A DNA stretch of 64,000 nt, from NCBI GenBank assembly GCA_030789695.1, contig CM061135.1, positions 107,950,301 to 108,014,300 on the forward strand, given 5' to 3'. How positions within the stretch are numbered: the stretch's first letter is position 1; every line of letters begins with the position of its first letter. Both the position numbers and the translations under genes were made by a program. This DNA comes from Scilla litardierei (taxonomy: Eukaryota; Streptophyta; Magnoliopsida; Asparagales; Asparagaceae). Shown one piece after another: positions 11,201 through 20,407 of the stretch. A model generated the notes under the pieces. The model made no database searches. It had not been told where the DNA came from and saw only the letters and a program-made list of their open reading frames with translations.

Positions 11201-14197
11201 CAGTTGGCTCCTCAGGTCGTGGCTTAGTCCTCTCCCGATTGAGACGAGCCTGCCCTCGATGTCCGTGACCGGGATCTGCTCTTGTTCCTCCGCAGGGGCG
11301 GGTCTCGGCCCGCTCCTTAAGTCGAGTGCGGCCATCTGGTCGACTAGACGATCCTCGGGCCCTTCCTCCTCCAGTTGGTAGCAGGTATTCGGTCTCCCCG
11401 CGTCGCCTTCGACCTGCCTCATCCCCCTTGGCGTTCGGAACTTGATAGTCTGATGAAGGGTCGAGACTACTGTGCCGATGGCATTGAGAAGGGGTCGACC
11501 GATGATTCTGTTGTACTCCGACCCGATCCTCAATATGACAAATTCTACCGCCAGGGTCACCGAGTCTGGCAGGCCTCCGAGCGTTACCGGGAGGCGGATC
11601 GTGCCGACGATGGGGGTGGAATGACCCGTGAACCCTACCACGGGACCCGAGCGAGGTTCCAAGTCTTCCTTCCGTAGCCCCATCTTCTCCAGGGTTGACA
11701 TGAAGAGGACGTCGCAGGAGCTACCGGTGTCGATGAGCAGCCATTGTACCATTGTTGTGTCGATGACCATCGACACCACCAAAGCTGCGTCCGACCTGCG
11801 CGCTGCTACTGTCGTGCCCGTCCTCCCGACCGGTAGGGCCGGCGAGGGTTTCTTGGCCTTCTCCTCAGGGTCCTCCTCGCGCTGTGCCCGGGCCCTTTCT
11901 TGCCAACCGTGGCGGGCCCTGTCGCCTCGCGCCTAAGCCTTGCCCTCCCTTCGCCGTGATGGGTGAAGCCGTGTCATTGCAGGTGTGGTTTGTTTTTCGT
12001 GGGATAGTTCGGTTCCCACAGACGGCGCCAGATGTTTCAGAGTGTTTTCTCACTACAATATCGTTGACCGTGGACTGCCCGGTCAACGTGGTCAAGGGGC
12101 CGATTAGGGACCCTTGGGATCTTCAAGCGTGTGTAGACGCGACGCGAATCGGAGATGTAGTCGACGCGGAGCACGTCAGCTGGGCCGGGTCTGGATCCTC
12201 GGCCTCTGGGGGACTGAGGGGAAGCCTCGGCCCGGTGTGAGGTGCTCGGCCTCGGACGGTCGGACGACGAGGGGAAGCCTCGGCGCCTTGGCTTGATGCG
12301 CGACCGATGCGGAGCTGAGGGGAAGCCTCGGCTCGGATGGATGCGCTCGGCCTCGGTCGGTCGGACGACGAGGGGTAGCCTCGGTCGTCTCGCTTAATGC
12401 GCGGCCGGCGTGGAGCTGAGGGGTAGCCTCGGCTCTTGGATCTAACGTCTTCCTGAACAGACGAGAACACTCGTCAGGGAGGCCGGACCTTGGTTCCGGC
12501 CAAATCCCCTCCGATGCCTAAGTCAGATGACAGTCTGAAAGAGGAGGCTCGGCGGGAACGGTTCGACTCGAGAGGAGATCGGAACGACGTCCTCCGGCGC
12601 GAGCGGGGGAAAGGAGACGAAGTGGGGGAACTAGGTCGTTGATGTAGTACCTTAGGTTTTGTTACCTGAGATGCGGTCCTTTGTTCAGTCGTCCTCCTAG
12701 CCCTTTTATAGGCCTCTCCTCGCGACCACCCATGACTCACGTTCTTCGTCCGCTCCCAATCGTGCCCCCTCAATCCGCCTCCTCATCGCCGCCCCCCGCG
12801 CCATGCCAGCACCTCCCCATAACGGCCATTAAGTGGCAGCGGGCTTGGGGGAACGGTTATCGCTGGAGTGGGCGAGTGACTCGCACGTTTTCGGGGTCGG
12901 GTCGGATCGACGTTCGGGGGCCCTCTAGGGGGCCTTGTCGGGCGGGCCCGATCTCGCAGATGGGCTTCTGATCGGTAGTCGGGTTTTTGGGCTCGTGTCT
13001 TTCGGGCTTCGGCCAAATAGGCGTATCAAGAGGGAACATAGGCAAAGTAGCATTCTTCGTGTTATTGAGAAGCAGTACCATGTGAATATGTAAACTTATT
13101 ATTTCACTATAAATCATGACAGATATCTAAATGTCCAAGGGGTGTTTGTCTCCTACCTCCTTCAACAGGCTATTCTTGGATCCCCACACGCACATTATAG
13201 TAGTGCCGTGCAACGCGGAGAAGAAGATGATTGCATTCCCGAGCCAGACATGGTATCTGACCGAAGCTTCAAAATGGATGCCACACAGAGCGAATAGCGA
13301 CATCCCCCTGAGGACCGGCAGAAGCAAGAGAACAAGGCATGCTTCAGTCAAAGAACCAAACCGAACGCCGACGGACATCACCTTAAGCTGCCACCTGAAT
13401 TTAATCAAGCACATCATACATCCAAGAGAAACGAGAAATACCATCAAATATATATATTTCCAACATGAACAACCTTACCGACCTATTCAGTGTCAGTGTT
13501 TTTGAAGGGGTCATTTTCTTCAAGTCACTGGAGACATTGGCGTAGTAAGTCCACACGAGGAAGAGGATAAACAGAGCAATGGCAATAAGCTCAGAGGTCG
13601 ATACCATGCCCATGGGACTACCAATGATGATTGGATTTGACAAGTTGCAGATGTGGGATTCTTTCCTCCTCCTGTGCCGAAATTATGAATCAGCATCTAT
13701 TAACCGTACGTGACGTGAGAAGATAGGTAATAAGGTAGCAGGTGCTAGATGCTTAAGTATACCTGATTCTCCCCTCCCCCGTGGTTAGATGAAGATAGAT
13801 ATATCCCATTACAGCCGCAGCCAGAATGGGGAGGCAGAAGACGACCACATTCAGGCCTGAATTTCGCAGGATGATCGATCGATTAGTTCAGTACATAGTA
13901 GTGATGCGAGTAAAGTAATATATATATATATACACCTGGCTCGCTAAGAAATGTAGAATCAGCCCAGTCTTCAGCCCTGTGCCACGACCTCTTCCATAAC
14001 CGCGTCGGCTTGAGGATCCATACACAAGACCATGCAGCCAGTATCCCGGCGATGGAGAACTTGAGGAGAGCGAGATGGATGGATCTTGATACCATCATTA
14101 GCCAGCTCCTCGGGCCTTTGGGAGGACGGGTTATGGGAGCGTCATATTTAAACAAGTGTTGGGGCTCCCCCCAATATGGCTGAGTGGATGTAATCAT
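2269..14197 (-). CDS. FRO: Ferric-chelate reductase (FRO family), 8 exons, giant intron 4
   Basis: Predicted membrane flavocytochrome that passes electrons from NAD(P)H through FAD and haem to Fe(III) or Cu(II) chelates. Exons on the complement are 14197-13936, 13856-13763, 13671-13483, 13394-13157, 4004-3677, 3585-3327, 3232-2535 and 2441-2269. All junctions are GT..AG, phases agree, and the sum is 2241 bases (746 residues plus TAA). The ATG at 14195-14197 is directly preceded by an in-frame TAG. Visible motifs: haem-histidine helices with H230/H244 and H305/H318, FAD-binding HPFSITSS (about 393-400), EGPYGPA (about 445-451), NAD-binding GGSGITPF (about 466-473), two further membrane segments, and a late FVCGP motif. 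Length and order fit the FRO family. Intron 4 (13156-4005, about 9.15 kb) contains a whole Tat retrotransposon in the same orientation. I cannot assign a paralogue number. Splicing of the giant intron is inferred. Confidence 0.9.
4356..5351 (-). repeat. 3' LTR of the Tat element
   Basis: 996 bp, identical in length to its partner at 12033-13028. A TATA-like TATAAAAG on the minus strand lies at 5026-5033, placing U3 at 5351-5034 and R/U5 below it. The R/U5 part carries five hairpin-forming repeats. The interior-side flank at about 5352-5365 reads as a purine-rich tract (GGGGGTAAT) on the minus strand. Confidence 0.92.
4539..4757 (-). repeat. Five-copy GAGGGGWAGCCTCGG hairpin array in the Tat LTR
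   Basis: The 15-nt core occurs at 4539, 4592, 4640, 4693 and 4741. Start-to-start spacing alternates 53, 48, 53, 48 bases. Each core contains GAGG and CCTC in inverted arrangement. In copies 3 and 5 the flanks lengthen the stem (GAGCTGAGG with CCTCGGCTC), and in copy 4 ACGAC pairs with GTCGT. The array is downstream of the TATA box, so it should be in the RNA leader. The right LTR repeats it at about 12216-12434. Confidence 0.8.
5662..7796 (+). pseudogene. Antisense ORF of the Tat element (Transposase_28-like), decayed
   Basis: This plus-strand gene runs opposite to pol and sits between integrase and the 3' LTR. The probable start is ATG at 5662 (MSSSSATG); the frame is open further upstream. 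Exon 1 (to 6412) carries the conserved block around YEKCFRYGLRFPLHPFI and a ~20-residue segment after it, typical of the plant 'putative gypsy-type transposon' domain (PF04195). Likely introns are 6413-6486 (GTAAGT..TGCAG) and 7022-7088 (GTGGAG..GTGCAG). Exon 3 (7089-7796) is a charged coiled coil. Exon 1 and exon 2 do not join in frame and a TAG lies at 6515 in the exon 2 frame; another TAG interrupts exon 3 at 7524-7526. Antisense ORFs at this location are known in the Tat lineage; their function is unknown. Confidence 0.75.
7975..11935 (-). pseudogene. Tat pol: protease, RT, RNase H, integrase (broken)
   Basis: Reads leftward. A short basic gag tail (about 11935-11800) leads into an aspartic protease with LLIDTGSSCDVLF. 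Reverse transcriptase follows, with the Tat signature LNKACPKDSYPLP and catalytic YVDDMLVKS. A one-base insertion near 10470 shifts the frame. The RNase H region (10430 leftwards) continues across a TAA at 9984-9986 and includes IVHVDGSVTQSGGGAGIAI. A TAG at 8973-8975 precedes the integrase RQGYYWPT zinc-finger region. Core motifs VDYFTKWIEAEP and VTDNGKQFDS are visible, then the frame shifts again near 8450 and ends with a C-terminal region at 7975. With gag missing as well, this copy cannot be autonomous. Confidence 0.9.
12013..12030 (-). other. Primer binding site of the Tat element
   Basis: Two bases after the 5' LTR, reading the minus strand, is TGGCGCCGTCTGTGGGAA. It starts with the invariant TGG that pairs with a tRNA CCA end. 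The position and sequence are as expected for Tat/Athila-type elements. I do not assign the tRNA. Confidence 0.7.
12033..13028 (-). repeat. 5' LTR of the Tat element
   Basis: 996 bp, TG..CA, about 14 differences from the left LTR. Predicted TATA on the minus strand is at 12703-12710. The target duplication AGAGG follows at 13029-13033. Confidence 0.92.
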
Positions 14198-15420
14198 CTA
14201 ATTTCCACACCCACTCTAAACGAGACGGAATGTGATTGATGGTACGTCACTCCTCACCGTAACAACTGTGACGAATATCTTTGGGCTGTTTCAGTATTTC
14301 GATCTGCTTTCTGTTTGTGGAGGGCGTGATGTGTTCGGTTCGGCTTTTATGCTTTTTGTTATGGGAGGCAAAAGGTGACAGGTTCATATGATGAGCGGTG
14401 TTGCCCCATGATCGATATTGCCCACTAGTGATTTTACTCGGTTGCAATTGTCAACTATGGATATTTGGTCCACTATGAGGGAGGGAATTGTCAATGCATT
14501 ATTTTGCAGAAAACTGAGAGAAGATTTGTTGCATATTAGTTGGTGTGTGTCGCTGGCTCTAGTGGTGGCGATGAGTCACGGATCGTGCACGCTTGTAATT
14601 CCCACGTGTTGTTCTTTTATAGGCTGACATGTTTCAAAATGGCGTCACTAATACACTCCTGATGCTGAGTTCCATGTCAATTACATATATTTAACATATA
14701 CTAAGTACACTGATTGTGATGCTCCCCATGGAGAATCACACATATACTAAGAGACGGTGAAGGAACGTCTGATCTGAAAGGAAAAAAAGGGGGAAGCCAA
14801 GGGAAAAAGAGAGATGTGTGCTGTATATACACCGGACGGTGTATATCGGTTTGTGTGTTAAATACAACCGAGATACTTTTGACCGGTGATATTTCCATCG
14901 TTTGGTGTTCGTTTTATGCACCGTTGATACTCTTGTAAAATTTATGAAAAGTAGAAACCATTAATACCAATTTGGAAGTCAGATTTTGGCCTTTCGAGTA
15001 AGACATGATCTACTCGATGAAAACAACAAAGAAAATCCACCAGATTGGTATTAATGGCGTCTACTCTTCATAAACATTTGCAAGATACCAAGCCGGCTCA
15101 AAAAAAATCCCCCACGGTTCTTTACCCACGCCGGCTCAGCTGTGGATAATACTTTTTAATAAAAATTAAAAACAAAAACATACCCCATGGCCATGCCATG
15201 AGAAATATTTTTCATTTTTCCACGAGAATTGTAGCATTCTTCCCACACAAAAATAATTTATTTGACAATGTCATTTTTCGTCATACAACACAATTAAACA
15301 TAACTTGATGCTAAATCTGGCTACTTGTGCATCCGGATGAAGTTGGAACAAATGGCAAAAAACTCAAGGAAATTGACAAATAAATACACTATCCAAAAAC
15401 TATGAGATAGTTATCAAACA
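14198..15420. other. Upstream region of FRO, non-coding
   Basis: AT-rich, with no gene seen. It should include the FRO promoter and 5' untranslated region, reading leftward. No TATA box can be called close to the ATG; an AT-rich TTAAATATATG on the minus strand around 14688-14700 is only a weak candidate. The small open frames lack motifs. Confidence 0.5.
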
Positions 15421-15608
15421 TGCCCCACATTGGCTAGACAAGGGGGATTGAAAGAGTATGAATATGGAATTGGATCTCCATTGGCATGAGACCTTTTTGG
15501 GAGAGCCCAAGAATAAAACCATATGGGTTCCTTGTGAATGGCTTAAAGTGGACAATATCATGCCAGAATAGAGTTTGATGAGTTGTGCGCCCATATTTGT
15601 ACCCAACA
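15421..15608 (+). repeat. Short LTR-like sequence with tRNA-Met-type primer site
   Basis: A 188-bp stretch begins TGCCCCACATTGG and ends CCCAACA. It is followed after two bases by TGGTATCAGAGC (15611-15622), the usual primer site complementary to initiator tRNA-Met in plant LTR elements. The small LTR size suggests a TRIM-like element. No second LTR or target duplication is visible, so it is either truncated or one end of a mosaic. Confidence 0.6.
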
Positions 15609-15658
15609 AGTGGTATCAGAGCCGGACACATGACTTAGTCAATATGGATTTGTAACGT

Positions 15659-15975
15659 AAGGGACTATCCTATCATGCGTCATGAGAGTGAGGGATAAGA
15701 GAACGCCCTTAGGTTAGACGACCTCTCCCGAGTCCCAATAAATCCAACAATCGATTAATCATTAATCCGACCTTAACCCTAGTCCAATGGCGGGGATACC
15801 CTAAGCCCTAGAGATTTTATCATCTGATTTCACCCTTTATTTTTCTCTTCGACCACCATTCGATAATGTAGCTTTTGCACTTAGAAGGAAATCGATATTC
15901 AACAAACGCCTTTCTGTGTTCGACATGTATAGCGCTACACGACACTGTGTGCTTGCGGTATAAATATTTAAAGCT
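15659..15975 (+). repeat. Dispersed repeat, copy 2
   Basis: Similar to 231-545 in the same orientation. It follows the short LTR and its primer site and ends where the decayed ORF2 of the old Athila-like element begins, so it appears to interrupt that ORF. Confidence 0.7.
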
Positions 15976-15983
15976 CGCGAACA

Positions 15984-16450
15984 GCAAACACAAATGAAAG
16001 AGGGCATTCAGTGTATCAAAGGTTATAGTGCAATCGACATTCATGAGCCTGAATGCAAAGCCTGTGAGGTCAAGCGAGCTAAGGAACTCGAGTGTGCGGT
16101 ATGTGTATGTGTAGGCTTCACATGTGAGGAAATCGTTCCACCCTATGTTTGAGAAGAGTGTCTGAACTCCCTTGTCGACCCCTAATTTTTCTAGAGCAGG
16201 GATTCTTGCAAATTACATCATAAGAAGGGTCTGACGGGATAAGGATATGAATTTTTCTTATTGGAATTCATTTTTGAGTATGATTCCCATGGTGTCAACT
16301 ATGGGAGGGGGAATGGCTGAAGGGGGTGGTTCTGTTGATGATGAGGGCTGGTCGGATGTGCGTGCACGTGTAACCCTAGGTCGTTGATCAGATGGGGGTT
16401 TGGTTGCAGGATGTTTACGACGTGGGGGTATGGTGAAGTGTGTGAAAGTG
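15984..16450 (-). pseudogene. Decayed Athila-like ORF2 fragment
   Basis: Read leftward in broken frames, this resembles the N-terminal part of the ORF2 proteins at 37216-39396 and 20408-22611. A start region matches their MPPR with ATG apparently changed to ATA, then comes a proline-rich segment. Farther on GWNDFL matches their GWRDFL, TLEFLSS matches TLEVLSS, and FRLMNVDC matches FRFMDREC. There are several stops and a frameshift. The 5' continuation lies beyond the inserted element A, at 28587 and above. The rest is cut off by the dispersed repeat. Confidence 0.7.
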
Positions 16451-16986
16451 AAAGTGCAATACGATATGGGGAAACCACACAATCACAACCAATCAAAGCC
16501 CCACGGCAAATAATCTAGTACACAATGAATTCTTCAAAAATTAGGGCAATCAATGAAAATTTGAGAAGATGGAGATAGATTACCCAGAAAGTGTGATGAA
16601 CTCCAATGCGATGTTGGTCGCGCCCCGGATACACGTCCCGAGGCGACGGTTGTAGTTTTACCGCAAGCGCACGGTATGGTGGCGAGCGGGTATCGAACAC
16701 AGGGAGGACGGATGACCGTGCTTGCTCCTGATCAACCTGGCTATTTAGGGACAGAGATAATTGCCTTGGGCGATCCTGTCACAATCGTCAGACAAATTTA
16801 CGAAATATCAAATCAAATAAAGAACGTCTAGGGAAAGGGGAATCCCCACTACTCACCGTATTTCATAAATGTGGTTTGCCGGTATCGAAATCGCTAGAAT
16901 GAGAATTTGGATGAACTAGTTGCAACTAAATGTGGAACCAAGCTCACGCTCTCGCACTGTTGCCGGTCTATAGCTATCCTAGGTTT

Positions 16987-17276
16987 GGGTCCAATCTCTT
17001 TCAAACCCTAGCCTAGGGAAGCTAGCATTAGGATCAACATCATCGTCCAATTGCGCACCGAGCCCAATCTCTTGCAAACTCGGTCCACAATCTAGATTAG
17101 GATAGTTCCTACCCGTCCAATCTCTTGCAAACGGGTATCGGCACGGAATTGCAACCGGAGGTCCTAGTATCGGTCCAATCTCTTGCAAACCGGTACTTCG
17201 AAAATCCGACTCCAACCCAATTCGGATTTCTAGGGCTTCCTATCAAATTGGGATCCAATCTCTTGCAAATCCCAAT
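16987..17276 (-). repeat. Constant-loop, variable-stem hairpin array (A, left LTR)
   Basis: Five copies of TTGCAAGAGATTGG (minus strand; one carries a single change) each sit between inverted repeats. Plus-strand stem pairs are GGGT/ACCC (16987), ACCGAGC/ACTCGGT (17057), ACCCGT/ACGGGT (17111), AGTATCGGT/ACCGGTACT (17166, one wobble) and ATTGGGAT/ATCCCAAT (17247). The loop is fixed while stems differ completely. All lie downstream of the TATA box in transcript order. Confidence 0.85.
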
Positions 17277-17760
17277 TGATATGAATACCTAGCTATCCGT
17301 AGTAATTCGATCCCAATCTAATCCCTAATAACAATCCTGGCTCAATTTCTACCAATTCAACACAAATAGGAAATAGGGCTTGTAGGGTTCATCCCCACGC
17401 CCCGAGACGTGGAGACTACTCACAAATCATAGCAATAGCACAAAAATAATCAATGAAATAGGCAATGGAATTCATCTCAACAATGATATAAACAATAAAA
17501 ATAGAGTTTTTGGGGAAGAGAAATGCAAACCAATGTAGATCTTCAATTAATCCAACAAAAAATCCAAGTTTTTCTCTTCTCCAATCACAATTAATAAAGC
17601 TAAAAAGTAGACTCAAAAAGCTGCAAAAAATCTGAGAGATGGCTCCCAAAACTAGGGTAAAAACAGAGCTTAAATAGCCCCAAAAATCGTCTAAAAATCC
17701 TGACCAAAACGCCCCTGCACAGCCTGTTTTCCGCAAATTTCGCTACAGGCAGCGCATCGC

Positions 17761-18140
17761 ACTCGGCCGAGTGACAAAAGTCGCTCGGCCGAGTGAAAAC
17801 CCTGTCATTTTCCAGTAAGTCGTGGGCTTCAGGGGTCTTCAGTTCGGGGGCGGCTCGGCCGAGTGAGTTGTCGTCACTCGGCCGATGGCTTCACTGCACT
17901 CGGGCGGACGCGGTTTACCACTCGGCCGAGTGGGTCTTCTGAAGCTCAGGTGGCCGAAAAACAGTAACTTCGATCTTTTTGAGGGCCTTCGTCTGGGCGC
18001 CACTCGGGCGGACGTGGTATCGTCACTCGGCCGATGTGGTCTCCGTCGCTCGGCCGAGTACACATGGAAATCGTGTCTGAACGGGTCGGCCGAGCAGTGT
18101 CTCGTTGGTCGGCCGAGTGGCTCCTCCACTCGGCCGAGTG
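17761..18140 (-). repeat. CTCGGCCGAG palindrome cluster (A, left LTR)
   Basis: Six exact copies of the 10-base palindrome occur at 17762, 17784, 17854, 17921, 18049 and 18129, several as the longer CACTCGGCCGAGTG. At least five imperfect copies lie between them. In transcript direction the cluster lies immediately upstream of the TATTTAAG box. Confidence 0.95.
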
Positions 18141-18435
18141 GGACACAAAAAATGCCCAATCTGATTGTTTTGGCCTCCTCGTCGCTCCTGCGACATCCAT
18201 TCTTCTTCCGCTCCTCTCCAACAGTAAAATATCCCTCGGGGAGGTCGTCGGTGGCCGTCTAGATTATGCGCATCTCGAGATCACTCCTAATCGCGCCAAA
18301 TCTCCTGAAATGCGACAAAAACAACAAATCGTGAAAAGCATCGCAATATCGTCGATATATCGTGAAAAACATGAGTTGGGCGATCAAAATGGCATGCAAA
18401 CATGCGGGAAAAGGGTGTAAAATAAGGAGTGATCA

Positions 18436-20407
18436 AAATCCCCCAAGCTTGCCTCTTACTCGTCCTCGAGGAAGATAAGTAAAAGGCGAACCCGGTGGAT
18501 TCGGAAAATGAAAACGGCGAAAAACGAAAAAAATGAAAAACGAAGAAGAATGAAAACCAAACGAAAATAAAGAAAGAAAGAAAGAAGAGGTAGGATGCTA
18601 GATCATTTTCTCAGGACGTGGGTTTCACTTACTCTTATAGCATGCACCGAATGAGAAATACATGTCAAAGAATCTTATTTTGATATCATAGTATAATAGT
18701 GCAAATAGAAATAGAAAACCCACGAACAACGGTATAATCATGAAAAACGGAATGATTTTAAAATTAACATCGCCTGAATCATCTAAAGCGGTATACAAAT
18801 CTCAGATCACACACTTTTCAATTGAACGCTTTCTATCTGGAGTATAAGAGTATCACATCATAGAATAGAGAGAATAGAAAAGTATGGATTTCATGAAATG
18901 AATGCTAGGCTTAGATTTCTGGATTTCGTAAAGCTAGAAACAATCTCACCGAGTATAGAATATTACTTAGCCTAGGTTGTCGTGCAATGTCAAGTAGTCG
19001 CTCTCTCACACATCAATGGATCTCCTCCCCCAAGCTCGTCTATAAGCGTGGTGGCACAAAAATATTTACATCCCCATTTTTATATAGCTCCAAAGGCAAA
19101 GAAGAGAAAGAAGAAAGAAAGTAAGCGAGATGGGATCTTTTATTGAGGATTTTTCCTCTATTTCTTCTCTCTCTTTTTTTTTTCTCTTTTTTTTGCAATA
19201 AGCAATATATATACAATGATCCCAACTCAGAGAGAGGTAATGATATACAAGAATGTTTTTCTCTCTTTTATTCTTCTCTCCTTTTTTTTTAGAATAAGAA
19301 ACTTGGAGCTAGGAATTAATAATGGGGGAAATGCCATAAAAATAGAATCACTAAGGGGGGGGGGGGTTCACCAATGATTTTAAAAGTAGAGAAATGATGT
19401 TCAAGATTTGTGGAGAAAGAAATAAATGTAACTCTCAGTTCACTCTATAAGACATGCACGACAACTTCAGCAGGGTAATCTAATCTACTCAGTTTCGATC
19501 ACAAAAAAGCTAACTAATCCAGATATATCATAGCTAACATCATTCAATCATCCTGAAGTGAAGTGTACAATTCATGCATATAGAAGTGATATAGGAAAAG
19601 AAATCAGTACTCCAGATATAGGCATTCAATGCGTGAATCTTGGTGTGTTTTCTGTGATAGCATACATATGAACATTCAGGCTCAGCTAATAATAAAACTT
19701 CATCCATTTTCATGTGGAAAAAGTGTGGGTTACTATTTCTAAATGCAAAGCAAGTCATAGCATATGATATCAGAAATAAAACCTAAGACATGACAAATGT
19801 AGCATGCATATAGAATAAGCTAACTCCACGTAGACATCATCACAGAAAATTCATCTCTAGCATGAGATGAAAAAAGGAAAGAAGTAAAGATAAAAGGAAA
19901 ATAGAACTATGCAATGCGGCACACAGGAAAATAAGAAAAACGTGATGCATGGCAAGATAAAGGAAAAATAATGAAAAATGAGTGCAAAAGTGAAAAACGG
20001 TGTGAAAAACTGAAAATAAAGGTGGCTAAACGAAAAAGAAAGTGAGGACTCACTCCCCCAAGCTAAACGGCACAGTGTCCTCAATGTGCAGAGTGTGGCA
20101 CACAGAGAGACAAGGAATGAGAGGTGCAAGTGAGGATGCATGCATGATGGAAAGAAAAAAGATAATAAAAGGAAAAATAAAGAAGTGAAAATATGATGCG
20201 GATATGATGCATGCACAGATATGAGTGATACGAGTATATATGTGTCACCGAAAAGCTCTCCCTCTCTCCCAAAAAAGATATATAGAGATACGGCAAAATG
20301 AGAAACGCAAAATAAGTGAGGGGAGGGGGGGGGTGGACAAAAAGACATCAGGACCCAGCAGAAACGGGCAGCACAACGGCAAAAGGAATCGATGGCATCA
20401 AGGGTGC
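18436..20407 (-). other. Long non-coding 3' region of element A
   Basis: About 2 kb between the ORF2 stop and the 3' LTR, AT-rich and without coding motifs. On the minus strand it holds repeated AGCTTGGGGGA purine-rich tracts, one adjoining the LTR (18436-18450) and others near 19030 and 20060. The matching region in element B is 39397-41337. Confidence 0.75.

Larger units (their letters stand above)
4356..13028 (-). mobile_element. Ty3/gypsy Tat-lineage LTR retrotransposon, gag-deleted
   Basis: Two 996-bp LTRs (4356-5351 and 12033-13028) begin TG and end CA. The 5-bp duplication AGAGG lies at 4351-4355 and 13029-13033. By eye the LTRs differ at about 14 sites (1.4%), a fairly recent insertion. 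Sense is minus: the primer site follows the right LTR, pol runs leftward, and the purine-rich tract adjoins the left LTR. Tat assignment rests on the reverse-transcriptase motifs (LNKACPKDSYPLP, YVDDMLVKS) and on the antisense ORF next to the 3' LTR. Only about 250 bp separate the 5' LTR from the protease frame, so nearly all of gag is missing. Pol has a frameshift and two stops plus a second frameshift in integrase, so the copy is dead or dependent on others. Confidence 0.93.
4005..13156 (-). other. FRO intron 4, inflated by a retrotransposon
   Basis: The donor is GAG|GTAGGA at 13157/13156 and the acceptor ACAG|ATAAC at 4005/4004. Joining the flanking exons keeps phase 0 and produces the expected FRO order, a membrane segment followed by the ITRW loop and the next membrane segment. 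Without the 8,673-bp element and its 5-bp duplication the intron would be about 470 bp. Confidence 0.85.
16615..18435 (-). repeat. 3' LTR of element A
   Basis: 1,821 bp. On the minus strand it starts TGATCACTCC and ends CGCGACCA. It contains a palindrome cluster (17761-18140), a TATA-like TATTTAAG (17669-17676 on the complement) and the hairpin array (16987-17276). Confidence 0.95.

Noticed and set aside
2269..14197. FRO as a retrotransposon-killed pseudogene
   Set aside because: All splice junctions and phases are consistent and the coding sum is a multiple of three; the insertion lies inside an intron.
15609..15625. tRNA-like sequence
   Set aside because: TGGTATCAGAGC is a primer binding site complementary to a tRNA end; no cloverleaf surrounds it.
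16979..17215. 78-codon frame repeated in all Athila-like LTRs
   Set aside because: Its conservation is explained by the hairpin array; the repeated residues are just the translated loop sequence.
17885..18420. Open frames over the palindrome clusters in LTRs
   Set aside because: They are open on both strands because of GC-rich palindromes and carry no domain.
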